Shown piece after piece: positions 24,520 through 41,493 of a stretch of DNA of 64,000 nucleotides (position 1 is the first letter of the stretch; every line of letters begins with the position of its first letter). The position numbers were made by a program, and so were the translations under genes. The notes beneath the pieces are model-generated. The model ran no database searches. It saw nothing but the letters and a program-made list of their open reading frames with translations, and was not told where the DNA came from. This DNA comes from Portunus trituberculatus (lineage: Eukaryota; Arthropoda; Malacostraca; Decapoda; Portunidae), in NCBI RefSeq assembly GCF_017591435.1, contig NC_059296.1:1891001-1955000 (forward strand), read 5' to 3'.

Positions 24520-26023
24520 GCAAAGATCAGAAGACGCCGCCCTCCCCCGCACTGACAGACGAGTCGGGAGGGGACGGCGCCGGGATGAGGGTGAACACGC
24601 ACTGCCACTCCAGCTGCTCTAGCACCTGCTCGACCTGCTACAAGAAGACTCGTTCCGGCGTAAACTACGGCCCCCGCTGTCTGTGCATTGACGACCCCAG
24701 TCCCGCACCACGGGCTGGGGCGGGAGCTGGTGCAGGGGCGGGAGCTGGTGCAGGGGCGGGAGCTGGTGCGGGGCGGCCAAGGGCAAAGCCAAGGGCACGG
24801 ACATTGGCAAGGGCAAAGGCAAGGGCGAGCCAATGAAATCTGTGTATAAAGACCACACGGACGAGGGCAAGCTGTGGCACAGAGAACGAAAATGGCTTCT
24901 CTTGTTGATATTGGTGCTGATTTTCCTGACCTTTTGCACAGTACTAGTGATCGCTGAGGACAAGTTCCCGAATCCAGTGCTTGTTGTCCAGAAGGGCCTC
25001 CATGTATTCTGGTGGTCTGTCGTGGCGCTAACACGGACCTTAGCGACAGTCCTCACCTATTTTTTCAAGGGGCTGCTCCTGCCATTGAAAGGCCTGAAAT
25101 ATGGAGGAGGAAAATTAACTCATAGGATACCACACCCTTCGAGGAAAGGCCTCCATCATTTCAACCAGCACGTCAAAGATGCAGCGAAGGCGTCAGGGAG
25201 TGTAGTGAAGAAGCCACTCCCGTATTTATGGAAGGGAAGTGTTGCATTCTGGAGGCTTTTCCTGAGATGCGGTAAAGCTTTTGCCAAGCCGGGAAGGTTC
25301 TTGATAAAGGAGGAAGAATCAATTGTATCTGGGACTAAGAAAGGTTTTGGTATACCCTTCAGATTCTCAAAGAAGTTGGGAAAACAAACAGCTTCTGCAG
25401 GCAAGAAAGGCATCAAATTCCCTTGGAGGCTTTCGAAAGAGAAGGGAAAACACACACCTTCTACTGGTAAGAGAGGCTTCAAATTCCCTTGGAGGCTTTC
25501 GAAAGAGAAGGGAAAACGCACACCTTCTACTGGTAAGAGAGGCATCAAATTCCCTTGGGGGCCTTCGAAAGAGGAGAGAAAACGCACACCTACTGACAAA
25601 AGAGGCATCAAATTCCCTTGGAGGCTTTCGAAAGACAAGGGAAAACGCACACCTTCTGCCGGCAAGAAAGGCATCGCCACACCATGGAGATTTTTGACAA
25701 AGCACAGAGTAGAACCTGAATCTGCTGGCAAGAAGGGTATCGTCATATCGAGGAGATCTACGAAAAAGCATGGAGGGAAAGGGGCTTCAGTCACCAAGAA
25801 AAGGTCTATATTTGGTAGGCGACATAAAACGGAACCTGAACGGAAGAGGTTTTCGCTTATTAGGAAAGCTCTATCTCCGGTAACGAAGGTCCTCAGATGG
25901 ACGGCAAAACTGGCGGTCCATGAGCGTGCCTTTCCAGTGATAGTGATGCTGGCCTCGCTGGGGATGTTCAACGTGGTGGTGACTCTAGGGGTATTGTTTC
26001 AGTACTTGCTCACAGAGATATAA
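24520..26023 (+). CDS. lysine-rich repeat membrane protein of unknown function, frame broken once
   Basis: I do not recognise this protein. Upstream part: a frame open from 24,492, with its first ATG at 24,585 (G at -3). It gives a cysteine cluster (HCHSSCSSTCSTCYKK, then RCLC) and a Gly-Ala linker encoded by 18-bp repeats at 24,717-24,770. That frame ends at TGA 24,834-24,836. Downstream part: 396 codons from ATG 24,833 to TAA 26,021-26,023. Its features are a hydrophobic helix at residues 20-42, a second hydrophobic stretch at 57-84, 22-residue repeats around GIKFPWRLSKEKGK at about 167-325, and a C-terminal hydrophobic helix at 367-393. The two frames join cleanly if one G is missing from the run 24,770-24,773, giving about 479 residues from ATG 24,585. 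The alternatives are a 396-residue protein from 24,833 with an upstream ORF overlapping it by ATGA, or a terminal exon beginning at the acceptor 24,519/24,520. An AATAAA signal lies at 26,343-26,348. Confidence 0.7.
24717..24776 (+). repeat. 18-bp tandem repeat encoding Gly-Ala linker
   Basis: Three near-identical units of GGGGCGGGAGCTGGTGCA and a fragment of a fourth. Units one and two are identical, and unit three ends GCG instead of GCA. The fragment has one G fewer than the register predicts, exactly where the reading frame breaks. Confidence 0.85.
25335..25800 (+). repeat. 66-bp tandem coding repeats
   Basis: Seven or eight units of about 66 bp within the gene. The central four (about 25,400-25,665) are close to identical at the DNA level, while the outer units are increasingly diverged. 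One unit is a codon short (63 bp) and the frame is kept throughout. In-frame length variation indicates expansion under coding constraint. Confidence 0.85.
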
Positions 26024-26342
26024 GACTTTCCGCGCGGGACACAGTGAGATCGCAGTTATAGTAATGCTCACTTTAATGTGTATCTAAATTACTCGAAATT
26101 TTATAGTATATAGTATGACTTGATTTCATTCATTTTCTTTATATTAGTGTTAATAATATTCTTATTAATATTTAGCATACTTCTTTGTATTACCGATGTT
26201 TTCAAATATTGCTGCTAATTTTGGGACATGTTACCCAGGTAATAATATGATGTTTTCTGTCTGAATGATTTACACGTGATTACAACATTTTATAGTGCTT
26301 CTGAAAAAGGGTTATTCATCCTCTACTTTGTTTTCTTCGATC

Positions 26343-26348
26343 AATAAA
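26343..26348 (+). terminator. candidate polyadenylation signal
   Basis: AATAAA lies 320 bp after the stop codon of the repeat membrane protein gene, with a T-rich stretch just upstream. Another AATAAA occurs near 26,493. This is inferred from the motif only. Confidence 0.35.
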
Positions 26349-26990
26349 AAGTGCAATGTGACAATCATATCTTCTCTAATTACTGAGCTGGTCCTTGACT
26401 CTTCATAGTGAACTGGATAATTTAGCACCACCAGCGTGGAGAAAATCATCACCACTACCACCATGATCATTAACACGGTAACCTCAGTCTCGCAATAAAG
26501 ATTGCATGGTGTGGGCGACCAGTCCAGGAAAGGAAAAAAAAGTCGCATTATAGGAGATTGATCGCTTGCTCATTAGTATTGCATGGTCTTTCCTTCCTCA
26601 TTCACTCACTTCCGCTTTATGCTTTTACATCACATGCAGTAACATCCACCACCTTGACGCTCTACGAAATCTCAAAGGGTTATTGTGATACTAACGACCT
26701 GCAGATCAAAGATGGAGATATACAGTGAAATCTTGCAGGCCCACATTGAACCCTACAAACATCCCTTATGGTTATGCCTACCTGTGTTGGTACGAACTCT
26801 TCTCAGAATCGACGTCTCGTTGTAGGACACAGTATTGAGCTCATTTATAAAGATATGAGTGTGGTGCAGTGCTAATATCTTGGTCACAGAAAGCATGATG
26901 GGTGTACGTAAGTGTTCGATATAACGTAACAAAAATAACGGAGCCACAGTGACATATTTGGTGATGAAAACAAGTTATCGGAAAAAGACT
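26349..26990. other. noncoding stretch downstream of the gene
   Basis: No gene or recognised repeat. It includes a short CCA/CCACCAG patch near 26,430-26,465. Confidence 0.45.
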
Positions 26991-26991
26991 A

Positions 26992-27076
<85 letters not shown>
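26992..27076. repeat. (ACT)n microsatellite
   Basis: About 28 perfect ACT units. Confidence 0.95.
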
Positions 27077-27231
27077 TTGCTAATATTGTGCGTGGAAATA
27101 AAGGAAGAGCGCAAGGAATCAAACGGTAAAAATACACAGATATCTTGAGTCAGCATCTTTCCTTCAGACTTTTCTTTCTCAGTCAGTGTTGTATTGTTAA
27201 TGTTTCCCGCTCCTACTTTTCATATATAAAG

Positions 27232-27362
<131 letters not shown>

Positions 27363-27540
27363 GTGTTTCTTTAAATGCATTAGGAAAAAAGTATCTTAAA
27401 GAACCGTGATAAAAACTGGTGTCATTGTTTAGAAAGAACAATTAAGGAAGTGCAGGTATTGTCCGGCCCGGCTGGCGGCTGCAGGGCACGGGAGGCTGCG
27501 AGGAGCGGAGGGGTCAGATACACACATACTCGTACACACA

Positions 27541-28377
<837 letters not shown>

Positions 28378-28460
28378 CTGTTGGTATCACCACCACCAAT
28401 AACAACTACAACAACAACAGCAGCACCACTACCATCTACCACCACCACCACCACCATCAC

Positions 28461-31244
28461 GCCCACTCATGACACCCTCACCAAACTTTACTCTTCCCGC
28501 CCCTTCAGCAGCTCTCCAGCACACCTTGACACCCTCACCGCCCCCATCACTTCACCTGCCTCGCCTTTCCCGCCATGAGGCTGTATGTAGCTGTCATCGC
28601 CACATGCATCCCTGGACTAACAATGGTCTAGTTTTTATTTAACACAGATTCCACTTCCGTTACAGAGAAGGATTTTAGAAAGGTGTAAAAATTGGTTCCA
28701 TGCAGGGTGACAGTTCGCCAACGTGAAGGCTTTGCCATGATCACGTTTATATTTCATGACTATCCTGAGTGTAGTTTTCATGAGACAAAGCAGATTGTCG
28801 CGTTTCTTGTGAGTATTTAAGTTCACCGTCAAGGGAGTGTTGTTCCTGCAGCACACTTTGCATTTCTTCAAGACTGTGGGAGGGGATAATGTGTTGGGTT
28901 TTCGTGCGTTGAAAATTGAATTGTGTTCTAATGAAGGTAACTTTTGCCGTCCCCAAAAGACAGTTCCCGCGCCAACATTTCCCGCGATGCGCCACGGCAC
29001 CTGAAAACTATTAGTTGTTCCGGAAAGCGAATTCTGGTCTCCAGTCAACGCAAGACAGAAAGTTTAGTTGTAGTCTGTCTCGACGACCTTCTGCTTAAAC
29101 ATTCTTCATGAGGACTCACGGTGACGGTGGGCGAGGGCGGGAAGGGGCGGGGCGGGGTGCTGGTCTGGAATTACGGCGCAGCGCAACACACTATTTTAAG
29201 TTTAGAGTGGTGGCCAGAACCACACCTACAAGAATGTCATAGAAGACAAAGTTGTGTACATGTGACACGTCTTATGTAACTCGAGGAAGTCATGAAAATA
29301 TAAATAGGTAATTAAGTACGTGATAATAGACTACGATTCTAGACATACAAATAATGTAAATCTTAGCATTTGCTGATTACTGATTAAGAATGAAAATAAC
29401 TTTATACTCAAAGTTCCAATAGGTAAACTGTATCAGACGAGGTGTTGCTGGATGATGACGATTGTACACATGGAACTTGGCTTTAAAAAAATGATTATTG
29501 AAATTATTAGATTTCCTTTCGAACTAAAACTAGACTTTTGTTCACTAACAAAGTGTTCACCGAAAAAAAGATACCATCGTAAGATTTAGATAGAAAGAAA
29601 AGAAAAAGAAACGCAATAGGAAGCATTATAGCTAAAAATTGAATAACACATTGTCACGACATTGATTTTCTTTGCGTTTGTATTTTGTACTGGATACGAA
29701 TCCCCTTTCTCAGGACGGAAGAAGCCTAACTACCACACCAAAGGTTCATCTGTTTATCATCTCCAGGTGTCCGCAGATACCAACATATTGGGTAGCTAAC
29801 CACGTGCCTTAACCTGGATTTGAACTGTCTCACGGTTATCATAAGGTTACAGAATCGAGAAATTGATATGGTAAATAAATAGGGAACAATGAAAAGGTCA
29901 GTCAAGATATGGCGATAGAGACTGAGAGCTGGAAGCAAGCGAAGCTGGGTGTCTTGTTGCGGGAGATGTGGAGACCCAGAGCCGTGGGAGGGAAGTGCAA
30001 GAAGCGAGAAGAATAGACAACAGGGCGGAGGGAGGAGCAGCAGACAGAGGGACGGAAAGAGGGTGGAAGGATTAGTTAAAGGGTTGGGTGAGGCGAGTGT
30101 GGAGGCGGGCAGCGGGGATGGAATTGGAACAAGGCGCCAGAAGTGAGAGGTGCAGAGCAGTGGCTACGAGGGGATGATGTAAGAGTGTGCGGCAGTCACA
30201 CCAGAGACAGCTAAATGATAGTATGTGTGTCTGTAATAATCAAGTTATGAAATGTACTAAACTAATTTCGACCTTGTACAAACTAATTGTGTGGAGTAAA
30301 CACAGCAGCACCAAGAAAGTTATTCCCTCTGTTTCAGAAAGATGTCTGGAACGCACTGTAGAAGTAACAATTGTAGCGAAGTAATACGGTGAAGGCGGCG
30401 GCCAGACGGTCGTCACGTCACCAGCCTCATACTGTACAATTCATCTAGCTTGGTGACGGCGATGCCCACACGGTGTGATTTAATCTTAGGTGATTGCAAC
30501 TCAAGTTTTATTACTCAATTATAAAGGATAAAGGAAGTTTCGAAGAACCATTCATTGCATGACTACTCAAGAGTGAAACGAGATAACGCCAGGAACTGGT
30601 TAATTTCACTCAATGAACGTTTTTAGCAGAAGGCAGGAGGGAGGAGGATGACGGCGGCGTGATAAGTGGCCATCGTTCCTCCTGTGACCGTCCCCTCCTG
30701 ACAGATATAAACCAAATCCCTCGTGCTCCCTATAAATATGCCGAGTCTTTTAATATCACCTAACTAATAGTATGTTTCCCGCTGGTTGTGGCGTGAAAAA
30801 TGGTCGTTAATGTCAAGTATTTCCTCATCGCATTGTCGCCTTTTCGTCGCATGAGACAGACGAGGCAGCCCTTCCCTCCTCGCCGCCTCCCCTGCCTTGT
30901 ACTCTCCCTCCTGGAACTCGAGACTCCAATCGCTGCATCGCATTCATTTGCACTCTTTCCTCCTGGACTGCATTATTCCCTCTGCCTTTCTTCGGCTCTG
31001 TATTGATTCGCCGGCTCGTATGTTTCTACCCTCGGTCTTATATCGATCCTCGCCATCAACTATTTTCGTCATGTTCCTTAAGGATTCATCTGTTCCGAAA
31101 TGCTTCACTTGTTTTTGAGGGATTTTGATACGAAGCACATTACCACTTCCCTGCTAAAACATTACGTGCTTTTTTAGTGACTCTCATCTTGTTTCAGGTA
31201 ACTCTACGTTTTTCACCCTCCTCGTTTTTCTGAAGTCCTTCCTT
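28461..31244. other. 2.8-kb unique stretch, no gene seen
   Basis: No array longer than about 20 bp. A GC-rich patch with GGGGCGGGGCGGGG lies near 29,135-29,160 and AT-rich DNA follows to 29,720. The minus frame 29,048-28,635 (137 codons) has a mixed, protein-like composition but no domain I recognise. Confidence 0.4.
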
Positions 31245-31334
31245 CTCCTCCTCCTCCTCCTCCTCCTCCTCCTCCTCCTCCTCCTCCTCCTCCTCCTCCT
31301 CCTCCTCCTCCTCCTCCTCCTCCTCCTCCTCCTC
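31245..31334. repeat. (CTC)n microsatellite
   Basis: About 30 CTC units, followed by a short CAC patch. Confidence 0.95.
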
Positions 31335-31447
31335 TCTACCACCACCACCACCACACAGCAAGACATTCTTTCCTCTAATCCTCCTTCTTTCTCCCACAAG
31401 TCATGCTATGTGATTGATCAAATGAGCAGCTTTATTGTTAAATAGCT

Positions 31448-31561
<114 letters not shown>

Positions 31562-31604
31562 GCAGCGTGAAGGTGAAATAGGTGTCCTACAGGTTCCAGG
31601 CTTT

Positions 31605-31671
31605 GGTAGCGGCGGCGGTAGTGGTGGTGGTGGCGGTGGTGGTGGTGGTGGTGGTGGTGGTGGTGGTGGTT
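31605..31671. repeat. (GGT)n microsatellite, imperfect at its start
   Basis: GGC/GGT variant units change into about 14 pure GGT units. Confidence 0.92.
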
Positions 31672-31808
31672 TCCCCGACTCGTCCCTTCCCCCCAAGAGT
31701 CACCATTTTGCCGACGGTATTTGTGTCTGGCCGCCTTTTACAGTCCAGCATCTCTTCCCTCTTGGTGCATTTCGGTTTGTTTAGCTTTGTACCGAGTGCT
31801 TTGTTGTA

Positions 31809-31838
31809 TCCAGAGAGAGAGAGAGAGAGAGAGAGAGA
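31809..31838. repeat. short (GA)n microsatellite
   Basis: About 14 GA units. Confidence 0.9.
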
Positions 31839-32094
31839 ACAGATTGAGAACGTACGAACAGGAAGTAGTGAAGAGAGACAGAAGCGTTAAGATCGGACAC
31901 AGTAAAGGCGATCAAAGGATGCATATAGAAATATATATATAAAATAGAAAAGATGATACTGTACACTAGAATGAAAAGGAATGAACAATTTAATCAAGAC
32001 GAGTAGATACTGTAGCGGAAATAGAAAGACATGGCAGTGGAGAGGAAGTAAAAGAATAAGAGAGAGAGAGGAATAAAATACAATCGATCGACGC

Positions 32095-32206
<112 letters not shown>

Positions 32207-32334
32207 GAAAAGAAATAGTTCTACTCTAAAGGATTTGGAGTGAAAAGTAGAGAAAGGGTTAGAAAAGTGAGAAAAGAAAAAAGAGGGTAAAAAAAATCGG
32301 CAGTGGAGAACAGAGGGGTGGGTGCTGGTATTCA

Positions 32335-32372
32335 GAGAGAGAGAGAGAGAGAGTGTGTGTGTGTGTGTGTAC
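32335..32372. repeat. short compound (GA)n(GT)n
   Basis: Ten GA units change to about nine GT units. Confidence 0.9.
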
Positions 32373-32487
32373 CCGTTCCTAAATAAGGCAATCAGCGACT
32401 CCCTACTCCCTTCCACAGACATCTTTTCGTATTCTTGTCCCACGTGTAGTTTTGGATCACTACGACTGAGTACTGTCGGTAGCAGCG

Positions 32488-32524
32488 GCGTGGTGGTGGT
32501 GGTGGTGGTGGTGGTGGTGGTGGT
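32488..32524. repeat. (GGT)n microsatellite
   Basis: About 12 GGT units, followed by a short AGC patch. Confidence 0.92.
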
Positions 32525-32727
32525 AAGAGCAGCAGCAGCAGCGTAGTCTGTGATGTGCTGGCCTGCCATAACCTTTTGTCTGTCAAGGTTTGATGGACCA
32601 AGTTTTGCCATCAAACTGTGTGTGTTACTATCCTCTGAAGTCAAAGTTATTTAGCATGAGATGGCACGCAGCCAGTTCACGATCCCTTACTCCCACACCC
32701 ACTCCTGTACACACCTGAAGGCAAGTA

Positions 32728-32756
32728 TGGTGGTGGTGGTGGTGGTGGTGGTGGTT
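32728..32756. repeat. (GGT)n microsatellite
   Basis: About nine GGT units. Confidence 0.9.
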
Positions 32757-33737
32757 GAAGGTGGACAGGTCAGTGTTTCACAGTACAACACTCACTTTAT
32801 TCTTAAGTGCTGCTCATATCGCTCGCCAAGTGTCGCTAGTGTTAATGTTTTACAATGCATAGAGAGATCCTGCCAGGTTCGCAGATTGTTCATTAATGTA
32901 ATGATAGATGGTGGTGCCTTTGTCTTGCTGTGGAGATTCAGTGCGAGGCGTGTGTTCTTAATACTAACATTTGCAACACATTCAGCTAGTAATGCCTAGT
33001 GTAACTTTTCACTTTGAAAACAAATTAAACATTTTCTTCTTTCTTTTTTTATATATTAACATGATGTTCGTAAAACGCAATTCAAAGGAAGGTCTCACGG
33101 CGAACGTTACCTTGGTACACCCACGACAGCAGTTTATTGCAGCGAAGAGTAAGGAGGCTGTCCCGCGATGAACCTCGCTATCCACTCCAGCTGAGTAAGG
33201 ACGCCCGAGGACAAGGGGTCGTGAACTAGTCCCGTGTGCGATGAACCAGTGAGATGCATGAGTTCCTCCATGTTGCATTTTCAGAAAGATATTTGTAGTG
33301 TGGTCTTACATCTACTGTGTTTTTATCGTATTTATTCTTCAAAATTAAGAGAAAAAGATACACTGCATAGATGAGAATAACGAACATCTCTGTTGAGGAC
33401 AGCAGCGATGAGAATGATGATGGTGATTCCGATAATGACGTATGCCTCTTCTTTGTCAGATACGAGGAACACTAAAGCTGGGAGCCATGAAACAGTGGCA
33501 AGCAACAGCAGGAATCTTTTGTCACCGTGCCGCCAGGTCATCCGGGGCGTGAGGGAGGCGGGAGGGAGGGAGGAGCACAGTCAGGGGGAAGGGACGGAGA
33601 ACAGGGGGTGGCGACGGCCCTAATGAAGGCGACACACCCATTAGCGCTAATGAACGGATTCTTGCAGTAACATTAATCGTTAAAAGAAGTTCCCAATCTT
33701 GACAGACTATCATGCCTTGAGGACCTGAAGGGACCGG

Positions 33738-33739
<2 letters not shown>
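32757..33739. other. unique noncoding stretch, no gene seen
   Basis: No supported gene or dispersed repeat. Open frames here are short and lack domains. Confidence 0.45.
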
Positions 33740-33794
<55 letters not shown>

Positions 33795-33817
33795 TGTGTG
33801 TGTGTGTGTGTGTGTGC
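33740..33817. repeat. (GT)n microsatellite
   Basis: About 38 GT units with a single TCTG variant near 33,793. Confidence 0.95.
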
Positions 33818-33987
33818 TCAACCAGGCAACAAACGCTTATGATTTTGTTTCTTAAAGGTAAAGATTTAGAAAAGAAAGCTCACACGATGCTCACCTGGAG
33901 TACGTCCGCTTTAAGGAGAAATGTACTAGACTCCGCTTCATTGACCGATCGCCCTTTGGAAGTGTTGCCAGGAAGTGACCTCTACCC

Positions 33988-36664
<2,677 letters not shown>

Positions 36665-36730
<66 letters not shown>
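36665..36730. repeat. (TC)n microsatellite, LINE 5' flank, copy B
   Basis: 33 TC units directly next to the truncated reverse transcriptase. Read on the minus strand, the array ends AGA, which fits the Arg codon of the conserved RPISLL motif, so the exact junction is ambiguous by 2-3 bases. Confidence 0.96.
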
Positions 36731-36735
<5 letters not shown>

Positions 36736-37128
36736 CTTTCAAAACCACTCTCATCCCTCACACGTACATCTTTCCCTCACACCACCTTCCCCCTCTCTCT
36801 CAACTTGATGGTCTTTTCTTGCTGGGAATAGTATTTACTGCCTTATTGTTTGTACTCCCACCCTGTTATGGCCTTTTCTAAATTCTGCTCTTCCATTGGT
36901 AGTCTTATTTCCATCAGCACGTTTTAGTGTGTTTTCTCTCACCGCTGATACTCGTCCAAGGCAGCGGCGAGGGAAAGCGGCAGGTAGAGGTAGTGGTGTT
37001 GATGTTGTTATACGATTGACAGAGGGAAAAGAGCAAGGAGTCTTGGTTTATACTACTTGATGGTGAGACCTATGATGGACTGTTCAGTGGATTGCTTTTA
37101 CACACTCTTCAGTCTCTTAGATGGTGGA
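36731..37128. other. unique noncoding stretch, no gene seen
   Basis: No supported feature between the CT array and MITE copy 2. Confidence 0.5.
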
Positions 37129-37132
37129 TTAA

Positions 37133-37336
37133 CCCATTCAGCACTGGAACGCATTTTTACCTTGAGTTTTGGGTGTGATTAGACAGTTTCATTGACATTA
37201 GGAAGGGTCTATGGAGGTCAGAAAGAAGATTGATGGCCAGTGTCATCACTATTTTAAAGTTAAGTTTATGAAGCTGTACGAAATCACCAAATAGTAAGCA
37301 GAATGAATATGAAAACGCATCATGGTACATAAGAGA
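37133..37336 (+). mobile_element. TTAA-flanked MITE (piggyBac-like), copy 2
   Basis: A 204-bp element in the same orientation as copy 1, with TTAA on both sides (37,129-37,132 and 37,337-37,340), as expected for a TTAA target duplication. The left end is CCCATTCAGCACTGGAACGC. The right end (GTACATAAGAGA) has lost several terminal bases relative to copy 3. Interior landmarks are TTTTGGGTGTGATTAGACAG, GGTCTATGGAGGTCAGA and AGAATGAATATGAAAACGC. It has no coding capacity. Confidence 0.78.
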
Positions 37337-37340
37337 TTAA

Positions 37341-37708
37341 CACGTGGGATTCGTGGTTATTATCGCCGCCAATAACGGTGTATGAGTCGCAGGTCATATC
37401 TAGCCGACTCCAGTCTCCACTCGTCTTTCGGTTGACTGTTTATTCCAGGTCTACCCGCAGCAAGCCATTTCATCTCAGCTCCTTGTGTTTTCTGTCTGGC
37501 GTGTATTCTTGTTCTTAGATTGCCGTTGTATTCTTGAAGTGTTACCGATCCTAAAAGACTTCCATGGTGATAAGAAATGTATGTTGTTGTTTTTTCGTGA
37601 TTTCTATTCTTTTTTTTTTTCTCTCTCTCTCTCTCAGCATTCGTAACACTGGCGAATACTTAAGTGATTCCTGTGACTGCCAGATTCTTCCTTCCACATC
37701 GCTAAGCC
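37341..37708. other. unique noncoding stretch, no gene seen
   Basis: T-rich in its second half. No gene or recognised repeat. Confidence 0.5.
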
Positions 37709-37840
37709 TTTTTTTTTTTTTTTTATGTAAGAGGGAGAACTACCAAGGGCAAAAAAAAATTAATATTAGAAAAAAAAGGCCCACTTGAATTGTAGTCTCC
37801 ATTAAAAGAATCAAAAGAATTAGTCAAAATTCAGGGACAA
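37709..37840 (-). mobile_element. LINE 3'-end fragment, copy 1
   Basis: A T run (37,709-37,724) followed by ATGTAAGAGGGAGAACTACC, AAGGGCAAAAA, GCCCACTTGAATTG and TTAGTCAAAATTC. The fragment at 47,492 has the same order of words. On the minus strand this is a short 3' UTR with a poly(A) tail. From memory it resembles the 3' end of a jockey-like LINE common in decapod genomes; a database comparison has not been done. Confidence 0.5.
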
Positions 37841-38476
37841 TGCAGTTCCCACTTACCCAGCCATATGTTTTGTGCTTTTACCATCCATACTTCACTTCAC
37901 ATGTTCTCGATTCGCCTGTCAGCCATCACGCGTCACCCGTCACCCTCTTACATCAGCTTCCTGCACTCCCACTAATGTATCAAGTGACGCTATGCTATAC
38001 TCATCTCCACTATGCATTGCCTTCCCCCCTTCCTGTGCTCACTCCTTTTATCCCGTCCTTCTCTCGTTTCTCATGTCTACTGTCTATTTCCTTTTCTATG
38101 CCATGTTCTGCTTCTCCCGTATGTCACAGTCCTCATCCTCCTTCTCTTTTCCCTTTTCTTTCTCCTTCTTCTCCTTCTCTTTCTTCTTTTTCTCCTTCTC
38201 CTTCTTATTCTCATTCACATTATTATTCTCATTCTTTCCTATTACTACTACTACTACAATCACCACCACCACCACCACCACCACTACTAATGCTACTACT
38301 ACTATTACTACTACTACTAATACTAATACTACTACCATCAGCACTGTTTCCGCCGCTGCCGCCGCCACTATTACTTGTACATGCATTGCTATAACTGCTA
38401 CTGCTGCTGAATGTCGTTGCTGGTGCTTCGTCTTGTGCCCTGATAATCTTATGTAGTGTGATATATATGTAGTGTG

Positions 38477-38602
<126 letters not shown>

Positions 38603-38751
38603 ATATGGTATCAGTGTTTCCTTCTCGCCGTCACCACCACTCCTTCGTCAGTCTGCGGCGCCTTCTCCCTCTCTGGAAACATTTGCTCATTAGCGTCGCT
38701 TTCTCCACCTCTCCTCTTCCACATCTGCTTGGCCATCCTTCATTCCCCTCG

Positions 38752-38755
<4 letters not shown>

Positions 38756-38783
<28 letters not shown>
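38756..38783. repeat. short (GA)n microsatellite
   Basis: About 14 GA units between two CT arrays on the same strand, so it is inverted relative to both. Confidence 0.9.
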
Positions 38784-38846
38784 TGTAGTTTCAGCTTCCA
38801 CGTTCCGTACATTTATCAACCTTGCTCTGATTTACCTCAACTATTT

Positions 38847-39001
<155 letters not shown>

Positions 39002-39103
39002 CTTCTATCTCTTTTTCCTTGTCTATTCAATTTATCATTATCATCCTTCTATTTGTTCTTGTTCTTCTCAATTTCTATTATCTTTTCATCATTATTTCTT
39101 ATT

Positions 39104-39210
39104 CTTCGTCATCATCATCATCATCTTCTTCTTCTTCTTCTTCTTCTTCTTCTTCTTCTTCTTCTTCTTCTTCTTCTTCTTCTTCTTCTTCTTCTTCTTC
39201 TTCTTCTTCT
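39104..39210. repeat. (TCA)n(TTC)n array
   Basis: A few TCA units lead into about 28 TTC units. Confidence 0.93.
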
Positions 39211-39255
39211 GCTTTCTCCTCCATATCTTGTTCATGTTCTCCTGCTGCACTGTTT

Positions 39256-39560
39256 CTCCTCTCCTCTCCTTTCCTTATCCTCTCCTCTCCTCTCCTCCTC
39301 TCCTCTCCTCTCCTCTCCTCCTCTCCTCTCCTCTCCTCTCCTCTCCTCTCCTCTCCTCTCTCTCTCTCCTCTCTCCTCCTCTCTCTCCTCTCCTCTCCTC
39401 TCCTCTCCTCACTCTACTCTACTCTCCTCTCCTCTCCCTCTCCTCCTCTCCTGTCCTCTCCTCTCCTCTCCTCTCCTCTCCTCTCCTCTCCTCTCCTCTC
39501 CTGTCCTCTCTTCTCCTTTCCTCTCCACTTTCCTCTCCTCTCCTCTCTCCTCTCCCGCTG
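39256..39560. repeat. (CTCCT)n pentanucleotide array, imperfect
   Basis: About 300 bp of TCCTC-type pentamers with frequent single-unit variants and short CT runs. Almost every base on this strand is C or T. Confidence 0.9.
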
Positions 39561-39718
39561 CTCCTCACGCTTCACACTCTTCCTCACAATTCCTGCCGCA
39601 AGATAAATGAGACGTGCGGTTAATAGTTGGATTAAAGGATTTTAATGCCACTACCGTTCCTGTAGCTCCTCTATCTCCCTTCTCCCTCCCCTACCCCTCC
39701 CCTCCCCTCTCTACTATA

Positions 39719-39762
39719 TTCCTCCTCCTCCTCCTCCTCCTCCTCCTCCTCCTCCTCCTCCA
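39719..39762. repeat. (CCT)n microsatellite
   Basis: About 14 CCT units. Confidence 0.93.
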
Positions 39763-41257
<1,495 letters not shown>

Positions 41258-41399
41258 ACAGGTCCATCATAACTATCGTCTAGTAGTTTACCACTAATCC
41301 ATTCAATAGATAAAGCTGACTAACCACAACATGAACTTGTCCTCTTTGGTGTACATGAAAAATTTACACGAACCGTAGAGAGAATGTAGCTCAAAATAA

Positions 41400-41400
<1 letters not shown>

Positions 41401-41491
<91 letters not shown>
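41401..41491. repeat. (AC)n microsatellite
   Basis: About 45 AC units. Confidence 0.95.

Positions 41492-41493
<2 letters not shown>

Noticed and set aside
25156..25971. 271-codon minus-strand frame opposite the repeat membrane protein, and a 134-codon minus-strand frame at 25,367-25,771
   Set aside because: Both are shadows produced by the stop-free 66-bp repeat units. The + frame has the helices, the maintained register and the better start.
38096..38456. Thr- and Val-rich frames across ACT and CAC trinucleotides
   Set aside because: Low-complexity trinucleotide DNA; composition explains the open frames.
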